Part shown: one piece after another, positions 53,888 through 62,660 of the stretch | Layout of the letters: each line of letters begins with the position of its first letter | Numbering within the stretch: position 1 is the stretch's first letter | From: Algoriphagus aquaeductus | GTDB taxonomy: Bacteria; Bacteroidota; Bacteroidia; Cytophagales; Cyclobacteriaceae | NCBI RefSeq assembly: GCF_003253485.1 | Contig: NZ_QKTX01000002.1 | Coordinates: forward strand, 248,001-312,000 | Direction of reading: 5' to 3' | Length of the DNA: 64,000 nucleotides | Notes under the pieces: generated by a model | The model's input: the letters and a program-made list of their open reading frames with translations, nothing else | Databases searched by the model: none | What the model was told of the DNA's origin: nothing | Position numbers and translations under genes: made by a program

Positions 53888-54619
53888 ATGAAAAACAACC
53901 TTTCCTCTGTCCTTTTTGCCATGGCGATCATTATCGCTGCCTATCTCCTCGGCAATGCCGTCATCAACCGTAACCGTCCACAAGGCACCATTCACGTGAC
54001 CGGATTAGGTGAACAAAATTTCACCTCAGACCTGATCGTGTGGGAAGGGAATTTTACCCGGGAAAGCAAAGATCTCAAAGCTGCCTATGCAGATCTGGAG
54101 CGAGATCGAACCGCCGTGACGAATTACCTGACGTCCAAAGGGATCACCGAAGACCAACTGGTATTCAACGCAGTATCTACTTTGCCTCAGTACGAGCAGA
54201 ACTACACCCCTTCGGGAAACTATGCCGGGCAGACTTTTACCGGTTATCAGTTGAGCCAAACTTTTGTTATCGAATCCAAGGAGGTAGAGAAAGTGGAAAA
54301 AATCTCCCGCGAGATCACCGAACTGCTCAATCAGGGGATCACCTTGTACTCTCAGCCTCCCCGCTACTATTACACCCAACTCGAATCGCTCAAACTGGAA
54401 ATGGTCGCCAAAGCCACGGAAGATGGCCGGGTGCGTGCCGAACGCATCGCCGAAAACTCCAATTCCAAACTGGGCGATCTGATCACAGCCAACATGGGGG
54501 TATTCCAAATCACCGGACAAAATTCCGGCGAAGACTACTCCTGGGGCGGAGCTTTCAATACATCCGCCAAAAACAAAACAGCTTCGATTACCATGAAGCT
54601 GAGTTTTGAAGTGGATTGA
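53888..54619 (+). CDS. SIMPL domain-containing protein
   Basis: 243 residues: N-terminal membrane anchor or signal (about 8-25; FAMAIIIAAYLLGNAVI), then a SIMPL/DUF541 domain (IHVTGLGEQNFTSDLIVWEG, YLTSKGITEDQLVFNAVST, YQLSQTFVIESKEVEKV). Other members are periplasmic or membrane-linked proteins of the BP26/YggE type connected with oxidative stress; role here unknown. Its stop codon lies inside the longest frame of the HigB gene. Confidence 0.9.
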   Translation: MKNNLSSVLFAMAIIIAAYLLGNAVINRNRPQGTIHVTGLGEQNFTSDLIVWEGNFTRESKDLKAAYADLERDRTAVTNYLTSKGITEDQLVFNAVSTLPQYEQNYTPSGNYAGQTFTGYQLSQTFVIESKEVEKVEKISREITELLNQGITLYSQPPRYYYTQLESLKLEMVAKATEDGRVRAERIAENSNSKLGDLITANMGVFQITGQNSGEDYSWGGAFNTSAKNKTASITMKLSFEVD

Positions 54620-54662
54620 GTTACCGTTTTGGGAACTTTTTATCTACCTTTACTTTTTCAGA

Positions 54663-54956
54663 ATGAGAATCATTGCCAAAAGTACTCTTCGAGAGTTTTG
54701 GGAACGACATCCTGATTCGGAACAGGCTTTGAAGTCATGGTTTCGTGAATTCGAATTGGGAAGTTGGAGAACCTACAATGAGCTTAAAGTAGATTATCCC
54801 TCTGCCAGTATTCTGAAGGACAATCGTGTGGTATTTAATATCAAAGGGAATCATTATCGGTTGATCGTCAAGTTCAACCTAGACTATCAGACTGGCTGGT
54901 TAAGATTTATAGGACCGCATGCTGAATACGATAAAATCAACGCCAATATCATCTAA
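54663..54956 (+). CDS. higB: HigB-type toxin (RelE-like mRNA interferase)
   Basis: 97 residues from the ATG at 54663; the longer frame from 54606 overlaps the SIMPL gene and adds an unrelated hydrophobic leader. The start MRIIAKSTLREFWERHPDSE and the core RVVFNIKGNHYRLIVKFN ... GWLRFIGPHAEYDKI are characteristic of the HigB_toxin family, ribosome-dependent mRNA interferases. Toxin gene precedes antitoxin, the inverted order typical of higBA. The higA start is 2 bp after its stop. Confidence 0.9.
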   Translation: MRIIAKSTLREFWERHPDSEQALKSWFREFELGSWRTYNELKVDYPSASILKDNRVVFNIKGNHYRLIVKFNLDYQTGWLRFIGPHAEYDKINANII

Positions 54957-54958
54957 CC

Positions 54959-55309
54959 ATGAAACCGATTCATACCGAGGAAGAATATAAAATTGCCCTT
55001 CAGCGGGCTGAGGAGCTCTTTGATTCCAAAAAAGGCACGCCTGAAGGAGACGAATTGGAGTTGCTGTTGATTCTGATCGACAAGTATGAAAAAGACCATT
55101 TCCCGATTGATCTCCCTGATCCTATCGAAGCCATCAAGTTCAGAATGGAACAGCTCCAGATGAAACCCAAGGATTTGGCCGATTTGATCGGATATAAAAG
55201 CCGAGTAAGCGAAATTCTGAACCGAAAGCGTAAGCTTACTTTGGACATGATCCGGAAACTTCATGTCAATCTGAATATTCCCACGGATGTATTGGTTCAG
55301 GAATATTGA
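54959..55309 (+). CDS. higA: HigA-type antitoxin with HTH domain
   Basis: 116 residues: acidic N-terminal part (1-55) that likely wraps the toxin, and a C-terminal Xre-type HTH (about 60-115; MEQLQMKPKDLADLIGYKSR, VSEILNRKRKLTLDMIRKL). Binds HigB and the operon promoter. Its stop codon overlaps or immediately precedes the start region of rlmF, so the methyltransferase may be cotranscribed with the toxin-antitoxin pair. Confidence 0.9.
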   Translation: MKPIHTEEEYKIALQRAEELFDSKKGTPEGDELELLLILIDKYEKDHFPIDLPDPIEAIKFRMEQLQMKPKDLADLIGYKSRVSEILNRKRKLTLDMIRKLHVNLNIPTDVLVQEY

Positions 55310-55317
55310 TTGTAATC

Positions 55318-56259
55318 GTGAAAATTGAAAACAAACTCCACCCCCGCAATCTCCATCAAGGCCGCTACGATCTCGAAGCACTTTCGGAGACCTTGCCAGA
55401 ACTTAAATCCTTCCTTTTTACCAATGACTATGGAAATCTGACTTTGGATTTTGCCAATCCCAAAGCGGTCAAATCCCTCAATCAAGCCCTTTTAAAGCAT
55501 TTTTATCAGGTGGACTTTTGGGATATTCCGGATGGATTTCTATGTCCACCCATTCCCGGTCGGGCCGATTACATTCATCACTTGGCTGATCTGCTGGCGC
55601 AAAGTAATGGCGGAAGGTCTCCAAAAAGTGCAAAAATCAACGTGCTGGATATCGGGACAGGTGCCAATCTGATCTATCCGATTCTGGGAAACTCGATCTA
55701 CGATTGGAATTTTGTGGGTTCGGAATTGAATCCAAAAGCCATCAAGTCTGCTGAACAGATACTGGTTAAGAATCCCCAATTTCAAGGCAAAATAGAGCTT
55801 AGGCCTCAGCCGGATTCCTCGAAGATTTTTTCCAATATCATTCAACCTGAGGAGTTTTTCGATCTTACCCTTTGCAATCCACCTTTTCACGAATCCGCTC
55901 AAGCCGCCCAGGAAGGCAGTCAGCGAAAAGTCCGAAATCTAACCGGAAATCCTGTTGCCAAGGCCGAATTAAACTTTGGGGGACAAGCTGCTGAGCTTTG
56001 GACAGAGGGTGGAGAACTGGCTTTTATCCGAAAGATGATCGCTGAAAGTCTCAATTTCAAGAATCAGGTCTTTTGGTTTACCACTTTGGTATCCAAGTCT
56101 GAACACCTTAAATCGATCCAAAATGAGCTTCAAAAGGTTGGAGTTGCGGAGCAAAAAATCATTGAGATGGCTCAGGGAAACAAGAAAAGCCGGTTGGTAG
56201 CTTGGACTTTTCTGACTGAGAAGCAACAGGCTGCTTGGAAAACTTACCGGTGGAAATAA
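55318..56259 (+). CDS. rlmF: 23S rRNA (adenine(1618)-N6)-methyltransferase
   Basis: About 313 residues from the GTG at 55318; a TTG at 55306, overlapping the higA stop, is the alternative, and there is no usable ATG. The start HPRNLHQGRYDLEALSETLP, the middle LDIGTGANLIYPILG (SAM-binding motif I), the catalytic LCNPPFHES (NPPF motif of N6-adenine methyltransferases) and NLTGNP are characteristic of RlmF. Methylates A1618 of 23S rRNA in the cytoplasm. Strong hairpin after the stop. Confidence 0.93.
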   Translation: MKIENKLHPRNLHQGRYDLEALSETLPELKSFLFTNDYGNLTLDFANPKAVKSLNQALLKHFYQVDFWDIPDGFLCPPIPGRADYIHHLADLLAQSNGGRSPKSAKINVLDIGTGANLIYPILGNSIYDWNFVGSELNPKAIKSAEQILVKNPQFQGKIELRPQPDSSKIFSNIIQPEEFFDLTLCNPPFHESAQAAQEGSQRKVRNLTGNPVAKAELNFGGQAAELWTEGGELAFIRKMIAESLNFKNQVFWFTTLVSKSEHLKSIQNELQKVGVAEQKIIEMAQGNKKSRLVAWTFLTEKQQAAWKTYRWK

Positions 56260-56260
56260 A

Positions 56261-56294
56261 AACCCTCCAAGGGTTATGAATCCCTTGGAGGGTT
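56261..56294. terminator. Bidirectional terminator hairpin
   Basis: AACCCTCCAAGGG (56261-56273) pairs perfectly with CCCTTGGAGGGTT (56282-56294), between the convergent rlmF and OsmC genes. Confidence 0.8.
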
Positions 56295-56362
56295 GCATAT
56301 TCTAAGGTGAGGCTTTTGGTGTACTCAGCCGAGGTTTGTGTCCTCACAATCCTCACGTTCAA

Positions 56363-56773
56363 TCAATTCAGCGTGTACTCCACACTGATTTCCATATTCA
56401 AAGCTTTTGAAATCGGACAGTTTTTCTCCGCGTCTTTGACCAGTTCGGCAAATTGCTCTTCAGAGATACCATCTACTTGTGCCGTTAAGACCAAGTGAGA
56501 CTTTTTCAAGGTTCCGTCTTCGAAAGTGATTTTCGAGGTCACATTCAATTCTTTCGGAGGAAAATTGGCTCCGCTAAGATTGAAGCTCAACTTCATTGCA
56601 AAACATCCTGCATGTGCAGCTGCGATCAATTCTTCGGGGTTGGTACCCACTCCGTCTTCAAATCGGGTGTTGAAAGAGTATTGGGTTTGATTAAGTACGG
56701 TAGAGTCGGTGGTCAAGTGGCCTTTGCCTTCTTTGCCGCTTCCATTCCATACGGCGGTTGCTTTTCTGATCAT
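56363..56773 (-). CDS. OsmC-family peroxiredoxin-like protein
   Basis: 136 residues from the ATG at 56773 ([18 protein letters not shown]); the upstream in-frame part to 56869 runs into the repeat element and is rejected. OsmC segments: [29 protein letters not shown] with the first redox Cys, and [14 protein letters not shown] with the second. These two cysteines and the Glu of the EELIAAAHA helix reduce organic hydroperoxides. Cytoplasmic. Monocistronic. Confidence 0.92.
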   Translation of the reverse strand: MIRKATAVWNGSGKEGKGHLTTDSTVLNQTQYSFNTRFEDGVGTNPEELIAAAHAGCFAMKLSFNLSGANFPPKELNVTSKITFEDGTLKKSHLVLTAQVDGISEEQFAELVKDAEKNCPISKALNMEISVEYTLN

Positions 56774-56839
56774 GGGATTAAAGAGTTTTAATGGTGAAAA
56801 GATAAGGTTACAAGTTTTTTTTGAGGATTTAAGTTTCTT

Positions 56840-57351
56840 TTCCCACAGATTTTCACGGATTAAAATCACAGATTAACACAGAAAGTGATATTCCCTCAAT
56901 CAAAAAAATCAGTGATTATCTGTGTCTTTTTCTGTGACAATCTGTGAGAACTATTATTTAATTTAGATCATGCATGAAAATGAATTAACATTTTTGATCC
57001 GAGGTTCAATTTTTAAAGTCTACAATACCCTCGGCCCGGGACTTTTAGAATCGAGCTATGAAGCGGCGATGGAATATGAATTAACCAAATCTGGGTTGAT
57101 GGTTGAGCATCAAGTTGGTCTTCCCTTGATATATGAAGAGCTAAAATTAGATGTTGGCTATCGAATCGATTTATTGTTTGAGAAAAAAGTAATTGTTGAA
57201 ATCAAATCAGTGGGGAAACTTCAAAATGTACATCACTTGCAAATTATGAGATATCTGAGACTGTCGCGTGTTAAGGTTGGGCTTCTGGTCAACTTCAATA
57301 CTGATGAGCTAACAGAGAATATTATTCGAAAGATAAATGGATACCTATAGG
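56840..57351 (+). repeat. 512-bp tandem unit 1 (hairpin + GxxExxY gene)
   Basis: First of two tandem 512-bp units (second 57352-57863), followed by a partial third of about 115 bp. Each begins with an element of about 110 bp whose ends are inverted repeats (TTCCCACAGATTTTCAC and GTGACAATCTGTG-GGAA with few mismatches) and then carries a GxxExxY gene. Confidence 0.85.
56970..57350 (+). CDS. GxxExxY protein, copy 1 of tandem pair
   Basis: 126 residues. GPGLLESSYE is the GxxExxY motif. YRIDLLFEKKVIVEIKSV has the D and ExK of a PD-(D/E)xK nuclease-like site, and VHHLQIMRYLRLSRVKVGLLVNFN is the family tail. It differs from copy 2 at only three residues seen (F/V in LLFEKK, G/E in KSVGKL, R/T in IMRYL). 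Lies inside a 512-bp tandem repeat, 20 bp after a hairpin-forming element. Function unknown. Confidence 0.85.
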   Translation: MHENELTFLIRGSIFKVYNTLGPGLLESSYEAAMEYELTKSGLMVEHQVGLPLIYEELKLDVGYRIDLLFEKKVIVEIKSVGKLQNVHHLQIMRYLRLSRVKVGLLVNFNTDELTENIIRKINGYL

Positions 57352-57863
57352 TTCCCACAGATTTTCACGGATTAAAATCACAGATTAACACAGAAAGTGA
57401 TATTCCCTCAATCAAAAAAATCAGTGATTATCTGTGTCCTTTTCTGTGACAATCTGTGGGAACTATTATTTAATTTAGATCATGCATGAAAATGAATTAA
57501 CATTTTTGATCCGAGGTTCAATTTTTAAAGTCTACAATACCCTCGGCCCGGGACTTTTAGAATCGAGCTATGAAGCGGCGATGGAATATGAATTAACCAA
57601 ATCTGGGTTGATGGTTGAGCATCAAGTTGGTCTTCCCTTGATATATGAAGAGCTAAAATTAGATGTTGGCTATCGAATCGATTTATTGGTTGAGAAAAAA
57701 GTAATTGTTGAAATCAAATCAGTGGAGAAACTTCAAAATGTACATCACTTGCAAATTATGACATATCTGAGATTGTCGCGTGTTAAGGTTGGGCTTCTGG
57801 TCAACTTCAATACTGATGAGCTAACAGAGAATATTATTCGAAAGATAAATGGATACCTATAGG
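57352..57863 (+). repeat. 512-bp tandem unit 2 (hairpin + GxxExxY gene)
   Basis: Second unit, nearly identical to 56840-57351 with a few single-base changes. The inverted arms are 57352-57368 and 57446-57462. Confidence 0.85.
57482..57862 (+). CDS. GxxExxY protein, copy 2 of tandem pair
   Basis: 126 residues, same as copy 1 except about three substitutions (LLVEKK, KSVEKL, IMTYL). In copy 2 those positions (V, E) look closer to the distant paralogue at 35452 (LLVEDT), so copy 1 may be the one that drifted. The PD-(D/E)xK-like D and ExK are intact, so both copies may be active. Followed after 1 bp by a third, gene-less hairpin element. Confidence 0.85.
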   Translation: MHENELTFLIRGSIFKVYNTLGPGLLESSYEAAMEYELTKSGLMVEHQVGLPLIYEELKLDVGYRIDLLVEKKVIVEIKSVEKLQNVHHLQIMTYLRLSRVKVGLLVNFNTDELTENIIRKINGYL

Positions 57864-57978
57864 TTCCCACAGATTTTCACGGATTAAAATCACAGATTAA
57901 CACAGAAAGTGATATACCCCCCATCAAAAAAATCAGTGATTATCTGTGTCTTTTTCTGTGATCATCTGTGGGAACTAT
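57864..57978 (+). repeat. Third hairpin element without gene
   Basis: The hairpin element alone, with a few changes inside (for example the CCCCCC run near 57916). It ends at the stop codon of the DUF1972 glycosyltransferase, where similarity to the units breaks off. Confidence 0.8.
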
Positions 57979-59099
57979 AAATTCGCCAGCTGTCTAAAAA
58001 CTTCCAAATAGCGCTCCGCCACATAATCCCAATTGTACTTCTGGGTCAGACCTAATCGCGCGTTCTGCCGTAAATCGCACATTGTCTCAGGCTCTGATTC
58101 CGCTTTCTCCACGATCTCTTTCACGGATTCCGCCTTTTTCTCAAAGTACCATCCATGCTTGCCGTTTTGCAGCATCTCTTGGTTGAAAGGCGTATCCAAC
58201 GCCAAAATCGCACAGCCATAACCCAGTGCCTTCAGCATCGCAGGATTGGTACCTCCAAACTCATGCCCATGAAAGTACACATAGCAATGCGAATACAAGG
58301 CCGCCAATTCATTCGGATCGGTAACATAGCCGGTAAACAGCAGTCTCGGATCCTGAATCCTCTTCAAGCGATTGGCCCATTCGTCAGCGAAAGGCACATC
58401 GCCCACCACAACCAGCTTTTTTTTCGAAGCGGACTTCAAAAAGCCCTCGATAATCAAATCCGCATTGTTGTCAGGAACCAGTCTTCCCACAATCAGGTAA
58501 TAGCCTCTGCTTTCCAGATCCCAGTGCTTGATTGGCCCGGCATCGACACTTTCCCGGGGATTTGCTCCATAAGCGATGACTTCCGAATCCTTCTGAAATA
58601 GCTCGAGATAGACGCGCCGCATCTCATCCGAATCATTAATCACCTGATCATAAAATTGGGTCGCCATCTTGGAAGCCCAGAAAAAGTACTTCGCTCCAAG
58701 TCCTTTCCACTTGGGCCGTAGCCACTCTAGCCCATCCACGTTGATGGCGGTAGGTTTTCCAAAAATCTTAGCAATCAATCCAAAAGGCCCATTTCCACTA
58801 TTCACCACAAAAATCACATCCACATCTGAAAAGCAGGCATGGAGCATAGAAATGAAGGTGTGTGAGAGCTGAGTCAGACTTTTCGATTCAATTGCAGGGG
58901 TGTAAATACACTCTATCCCATTGACAAACCGGGGACGGTCTTTGAACAAAGCCCGATGATTGTACACCCGCACCTGCACCCCTTTGGCCACCAGTCTTTC
59001 CCCGAGTTCCTTGATCATCGTGTCATAGCCCCCATAGACATAGGGATAGCCCTTGGCACCCATGATGGCGACTTTCAGCTTTTTTTCAGGTGTTGCCAT
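57975..59099 (-). CDS. DUF1972/GT4-type glycosyltransferase
   Basis: 374 residues. The start KVAIMGAKGYPYVYGGYDTMIKE is the DUF1972 signature of rhamnosyl-type transferases; the C-terminal half is GT4-like (YYLIVGRLVPDNNADLIIEG, LLFTGYVTDPNELAALYSHC, HGHEFGGTNPAMLKALGYG). GT-B fold, cytoplasmic face of the inner membrane. Last gene of the minus-strand polysaccharide run; its start overlaps the preceding glycosyltransferase by 25 bp. Its stop codon lies at the edge of a hairpin repeat. Confidence 0.9.
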   Translation of the reverse strand: MATPEKKLKVAIMGAKGYPYVYGGYDTMIKELGERLVAKGVQVRVYNHRALFKDRPRFVNGIECIYTPAIESKSLTQLSHTFISMLHACFSDVDVIFVVNSGNGPFGLIAKIFGKPTAINVDGLEWLRPKWKGLGAKYFFWASKMATQFYDQVINDSDEMRRVYLELFQKDSEVIAYGANPRESVDAGPIKHWDLESRGYYLIVGRLVPDNNADLIIEGFLKSASKKKLVVVGDVPFADEWANRLKRIQDPRLLFTGYVTDPNELAALYSHCYVYFHGHEFGGTNPAMLKALGYGCAILALDTPFNQEMLQNGKHGWYFEKKAESVKEIVEKAESEPETMCDLRQNARLGLTQKYNWDYVAERYLEVFRQLANL

Positions 59100-60235
59100 A
59101 GGTGATTGATGATTTTTTGTTCAAAAGCCTCTAAACTATAGGTTTTTAGTACCCGAATTCTGCCTCTTTCTCCCATTTGCTCACGCAGAGATTGGTCTTG
59201 GATTAGTTTTTCCAGGGCCAAAAATCCCTCCTCGACATTTCTTGTCGGAATCAAAAATCCAGTTTCGCCCTCCAACACCATTTCCGACGCTCCACCTGAC
59301 CGAGTAGCTACGACAGGCTTCCTAGCGGCCATCGCCTCCAAAATCACTGTAGGAAAGGAATCGGGTAGGACTGAGGGCAATACAAAAATATCCAAGGAAG
59401 CCATCACCTCTGGAATATCCTCCCGAAATCCGAGGTAAAACACGCTATTCTCTAATCTCTTGTTTCTAATCTCTAATTTCACCTCTTCCAAAATCGGTTC
59501 ATACCCCGGAAATGGATCACCCACCAACACAAAATGTGCCTCAGGATAAGATTTGGAAAGTCTGTTTGCTAAGTCAATGAAAAAAGACTGGCCCTTCCCG
59601 GGATTAATCCGGCCGATCATCCCGACTAGGACACTGGATTCGGAAAGCCCCAGTTCCTGCTTTAGGATTGGTTTTGCCTTTAAAAAATGCTCATAGGGAA
59701 TCCCGTTGTGGACGACCTGAAGCTTAGATTTTTTCAACAAGGGCTGCCAATGGTTTGCGACGGCTTGAGAAACTGCGATCGGCAGGGGAGTGCTGCTGTC
59801 CAGCAATCCAGCAAGCCATCTCACCAAAGGTCCAGGCCCGGGAAGGATCTCATGAATATGCCAGATATGTGGGATTCTATTTCTCTTTGCCCAATAGGCA
59901 CCTACCACCACCGCCAGCGTATTGGAATATACCAGCTCGAATCGGTACTTCTTATTGAGTTTAGAAAGAAATCGATAGGCCTTCAGATTTTTACTCAGTC
60001 TGTTGAGTAATCCGGAAGGACTGACATATTTTCTTCGAAGAATGCCCAAATTCTGTACAGCGTACGGGATAGTCAGCTGCTCCAAATCTTTTTGAATCGG
60101 CCCTTCATTGGTCAAAATGACCACCGGAGACAGGCCTTGACTCTGATAAAATCGAAGTACCTGCAGGATAATTTTCCCCGATCCATATCCCTCTGAGGAG
60201 CTTTGCAAGAAAAGGATATGTCGGGTGTTTGTCAT
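59075..60235 (-). CDS. GT4 family glycosyltransferase
   Basis: 386 residues from the ATG at 60235 (MTNTRHILFLQSSSEGYGSG); the extra upstream part of the frame overlaps the methyltransferase end and looks unnatural. N-terminal Rossmann domain with EGYGSGKIILQVLRFYQ and HIWHIHEILPGPG. C-terminal GT4 domain with GMIGRINPGKGQSFFIDLA, VFYLGFREDIPEVMASLDIF and the nucleotide-sugar-binding PDSFPTVILEAMA. Transfers a sugar to a lipid-linked glycan; donor and acceptor unknown. Confidence 0.9.
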   Translation of the reverse strand: MTNTRHILFLQSSSEGYGSGKIILQVLRFYQSQGLSPVVILTNEGPIQKDLEQLTIPYAVQNLGILRRKYVSPSGLLNRLSKNLKAYRFLSKLNKKYRFELVYSNTLAVVVGAYWAKRNRIPHIWHIHEILPGPGPLVRWLAGLLDSSTPLPIAVSQAVANHWQPLLKKSKLQVVHNGIPYEHFLKAKPILKQELGLSESSVLVGMIGRINPGKGQSFFIDLANRLSKSYPEAHFVLVGDPFPGYEPILEEVKLEIRNKRLENSVFYLGFREDIPEVMASLDIFVLPSVLPDSFPTVILEAMAARKPVVATRSGGASEMVLEGETGFLIPTRNVEEGFLALEKLIQDQSLREQMGERGRIRVLKTYSLEAFEQKIINHLWQHLKKS

Positions 60236-60284
60236 TTTGCAAAAATATAAGTAGATGCCGTGGTCTGTGTCCTCACAGACCATT

Positions 60285-61184
60285 CTAATTGCTATCTCTT
60301 CGAAAATACAATCCCATAATTCCCGATTTGTCAAATCCTACAGCTAAAACCTCCAAAAGCCAAGCAAAGGGAAGCGCGACTCCGATCAAAATCATCAAAC
60401 CAAGTGTCTTCTTTCGCTTCAATCGTAGAATCAGATTTTCTCTGAATCCCACTCGGGCAAGTAAGGCCTGCAACATTCCCAAGACACCCAAGTGAACAGA
60501 GAAACCCCGCTTTTCGACTACTTGGAAGCCTAATTTTCCCAATTGATCTTCCAAAACCGATTTGGTCCAATGCGTCAGATGCTTGGGAATATCCCAATGC
60601 ATCCAGTCATCTCCGGCGATTTTTGCCTGCCAGGAGTCGGCTCTGGGGACTTCGATATAGAGAATGCCATCTGGATTTAGATTGGACTCAACCAGCTCTT
60701 CCAAAAGCTCCATGGGTTGAGGCAAGTGCTCCAGGACATGGTTCAGTGAAATCAAATCTGCCGGGCCTTGGGCAATTATGCCACCATGATAATACTCGTT
60801 TTTCACTTCCACTCCATACTTTTCTCTGGCAAAATCCGCTCGGACTTTCTCGGTTTCCACGCCGATACCTTTCCAGCCTTGTGCTTTGGCCACGGCCAAG
60901 AACTGCCCTTTTCCAGAACCAAAATCAAGCAAGCTTGAAGCTTTTGGATTAATGGATTGAGCTTGGTTGAGTACCTTTTTTGCCTCAGAGAAAATGATTT
61001 TTTCAAAAATCGACTGACGATTATCTACCACAGAGTAGACCTCGTCCCGATAGAGTTGGGCTGCATCAATCTGCTCGGGCAGATACGTCCACCTTACCCT
61101 ACAGGAATCGCACTTCAGCTTACTCAATGCAACTGGAATTTTGGAAGGAGGAGTCGAACAAACCGGACAGGTAACTTGCCGCAT
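60285..61184 (-). CDS. SAM-dependent methyltransferase with zinc ribbon
   Basis: 299 residues: a four-cysteine zinc ribbon (C6, C9, C25, C28), then a class I methyltransferase with motif I LLDFGSGKGQFL, LISLNHVLEHLPQPMELLEE and YIEVPRADSW. The C-terminal part has a hydrophobic segment (about 262-285; LGLMILIGVALPFAWLLEVL) that may attach it to the membrane. Such proteins often methylate sugars or nucleotide sugars in polysaccharide clusters. 3-bp gap to the preceding glycosyltransferase. Confidence 0.88.
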   Translation of the reverse strand: MRQVTCPVCSTPPSKIPVALSKLKCDSCRVRWTYLPEQIDAAQLYRDEVYSVVDNRQSIFEKIIFSEAKKVLNQAQSINPKASSLLDFGSGKGQFLAVAKAQGWKGIGVETEKVRADFAREKYGVEVKNEYYHGGIIAQGPADLISLNHVLEHLPQPMELLEELVESNLNPDGILYIEVPRADSWQAKIAGDDWMHWDIPKHLTHWTKSVLEDQLGKLGFQVVEKRGFSVHLGVLGMLQALLARVGFRENLILRLKRKKTLGLMILIGVALPFAWLLEVLAVGFDKSGIMGLYFRRDSN

Positions 61185-61187
61185 GGA

Positions 61188-62312
61188 TCAAGAGGTCGGA
61201 TTTAAAATTATCCGATGAAAAGCTTCAATGAATTTTTCGGCAGAAAAGGCTTTGGCCCGCTCTCTCCCAAGGGTGACGAGTTGGCTCCTTAAGTCTTTTT
61301 CGCGGTCCAAAAGTATCAATTTTTCGGTCAAATCATCCCGGTTGCCTGTTTGAAAAGGCAATCCCGCTCCTCCGGCTACTTCCATCAGGGCTGGCTGATC
61401 GGAATGAATCACCGGTATCCCAAATCCCATGGACTCCAAAATAGGGATGCCAAACCCTTCATTTAAAGAGGGGAAAACATAGGCGAATGCGCCGTCATAC
61501 AAGGATTTGATCTCTCCGTCACTCAGGTACCCGGGTACCAAAATCTGATCTTGGAGCCCAAGCTCAGCGACCAGTTTTTGAACCACCGGAAAATCATCCA
61601 TCCGCTTACTCTGGCCGGGACCTCCTGCTAAAACCAATTTTTTGTTGGATTGAGAATGGTTTTGAAACGCCGCAAATGCTTCAACCAGTAAAGGAAGGAG
61701 CTTCCTTCGGTCAAAAGTACCAATGTGGAGGAAGTACTCTTGCTTTTTCAAACCCAGTTTTCGCAGGCATTGTGTATCTGCAGCAGCAGTTAAGCCTTTA
61801 GGTGCTTGATAGACTACCGAAATAGGCCATGAATTCCCAAGGTGCTCGATCAATGAGTTTTTGGAATATTCCGTCGTAGTGATGATTTGGGTATCCTCCC
61901 AAAGTCCTTTTTTGATCAGGTTGAGAAAGTATTTTCGCCACCAGCGGGGATAGTTTTCGGGCATTTGCCAAAAGAAGGCATCATGAATTACGGTAAGTCT
62001 TCTGCATGGAAGGGAGGCTGCGGGTGAGACAAAATCCGGGCAGATCAATACATCCGGTTTGAATTTTTTCACCAAGTCGGGAAGTTGAAATTCCTTCCAC
62101 CGAAAATAATCCAAGTGGTAGTTGAGTTTTTGAATTTTGGATTTGGTCCCTTTGAATGAATCATCTACCGCCTGCTTTTCAGGCTCGTGAGAAAAAATCC
62201 ACTCAATATCCGGATGGGGATATTTCCGTGCAGCCTTGGCCAATTCCAGCATGTAGGTTTTGATACCTGTAGTGGCCACATTGAGGTATTGGAGATCGAG
62301 AAGGACTTTCAA
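61188..62312 (-). CDS. GT4 family glycosyltransferase
   Basis: 374 residues, GT-B fold. N-terminal LLDLQYLNVATTGIKTYMLELAKA is typical of mannosyl/rhamnosyl GT4 enzymes. C-terminal domain: YFLHIGTFDRRKLLPLLVEA, ILVPGYLSDGEIKSLYDGAFAY-type segment, and the catalytic PSLNEGFGIPILESMGFG. Cytoplasmic. Followed after 3 bp by the methyltransferase. Confidence 0.9.
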   Translation of the reverse strand: MKVLLDLQYLNVATTGIKTYMLELAKAARKYPHPDIEWIFSHEPEKQAVDDSFKGTKSKIQKLNYHLDYFRWKEFQLPDLVKKFKPDVLICPDFVSPAASLPCRRLTVIHDAFFWQMPENYPRWWRKYFLNLIKKGLWEDTQIITTTEYSKNSLIEHLGNSWPISVVYQAPKGLTAAADTQCLRKLGLKKQEYFLHIGTFDRRKLLPLLVEAFAAFQNHSQSNKKLVLAGGPGQSKRMDDFPVVQKLVAELGLQDQILVPGYLSDGEIKSLYDGAFAYVFPSLNEGFGIPILESMGFGIPVIHSDQPALMEVAGGAGLPFQTGNRDDLTEKLILLDREKDLRSQLVTLGRERAKAFSAEKFIEAFHRIILNPTS

Positions 62313-62656
62313 GGAATTGGTCTTTTCAGTTCAAAGAAGGCCACCTGCCCAGAAGCTTATATGGCATTCTCAATGGACGTCCAAGTTAGGCATTAAGTGA
62401 AAAGAATGGTGCACCTTTTTCAAAATTGGACACTTGCTCCATTTCCCTCCGTCGGGAAGGATTGGAATAGCCTTTCTAAATGAATCCGTGAGCTAGATAT
62501 TTTCATTTATAACTCATAAAAAGCCGAAATCATGAGGGATGACATTCAATTTATACCTCATGGCGCTATCGAACTTGCCGGGGGGTTGCCTGACCAACCA
62601 AAAGAAAATGACACACTTAAAGGAACCCGCTATTTTCTGAATCTGGAGAAATTCAC
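62313..62656. other. Intergenic region, 344 bp
   Basis: Between two minus-strand polysaccharide genes. Contains a plus-strand frame of 42 codons (62532-62660, listed separately) and no clear hairpin. The promoter of the downstream glycosyltransferase run may lie here. Confidence 0.45.
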
Positions 62657-62660
62657 CTAA
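62532..62660 (+). CDS. Possible small protein, 42 residues
   Basis: ATG at 62532 to TAA at 62660, MRDDIQFIPHGAIELAGGLP to EKFT. The composition looks protein-like, but there is no visible start signal or known family, and the end overlaps the O-antigen-ligase-like gene by 4 bp. It could equally be the remnant of a longer gene. Confidence 0.2.
   Translation: MRDDIQFIPHGAIELAGGLPDQPKENDTLKGTRYFLNLEKFT

Noticed and set aside
54040-54609. Plus-strand frame of 189 codons
   Set aside because: Arg/Gly/Ser-rich out-of-frame reading of the SIMPL gene.
56840-57978. Three evenly spaced repeats as a CRISPR array
   Set aside because: Units are 512 bp with a conserved gene inside; there are no short unique spacers and no cas genes.
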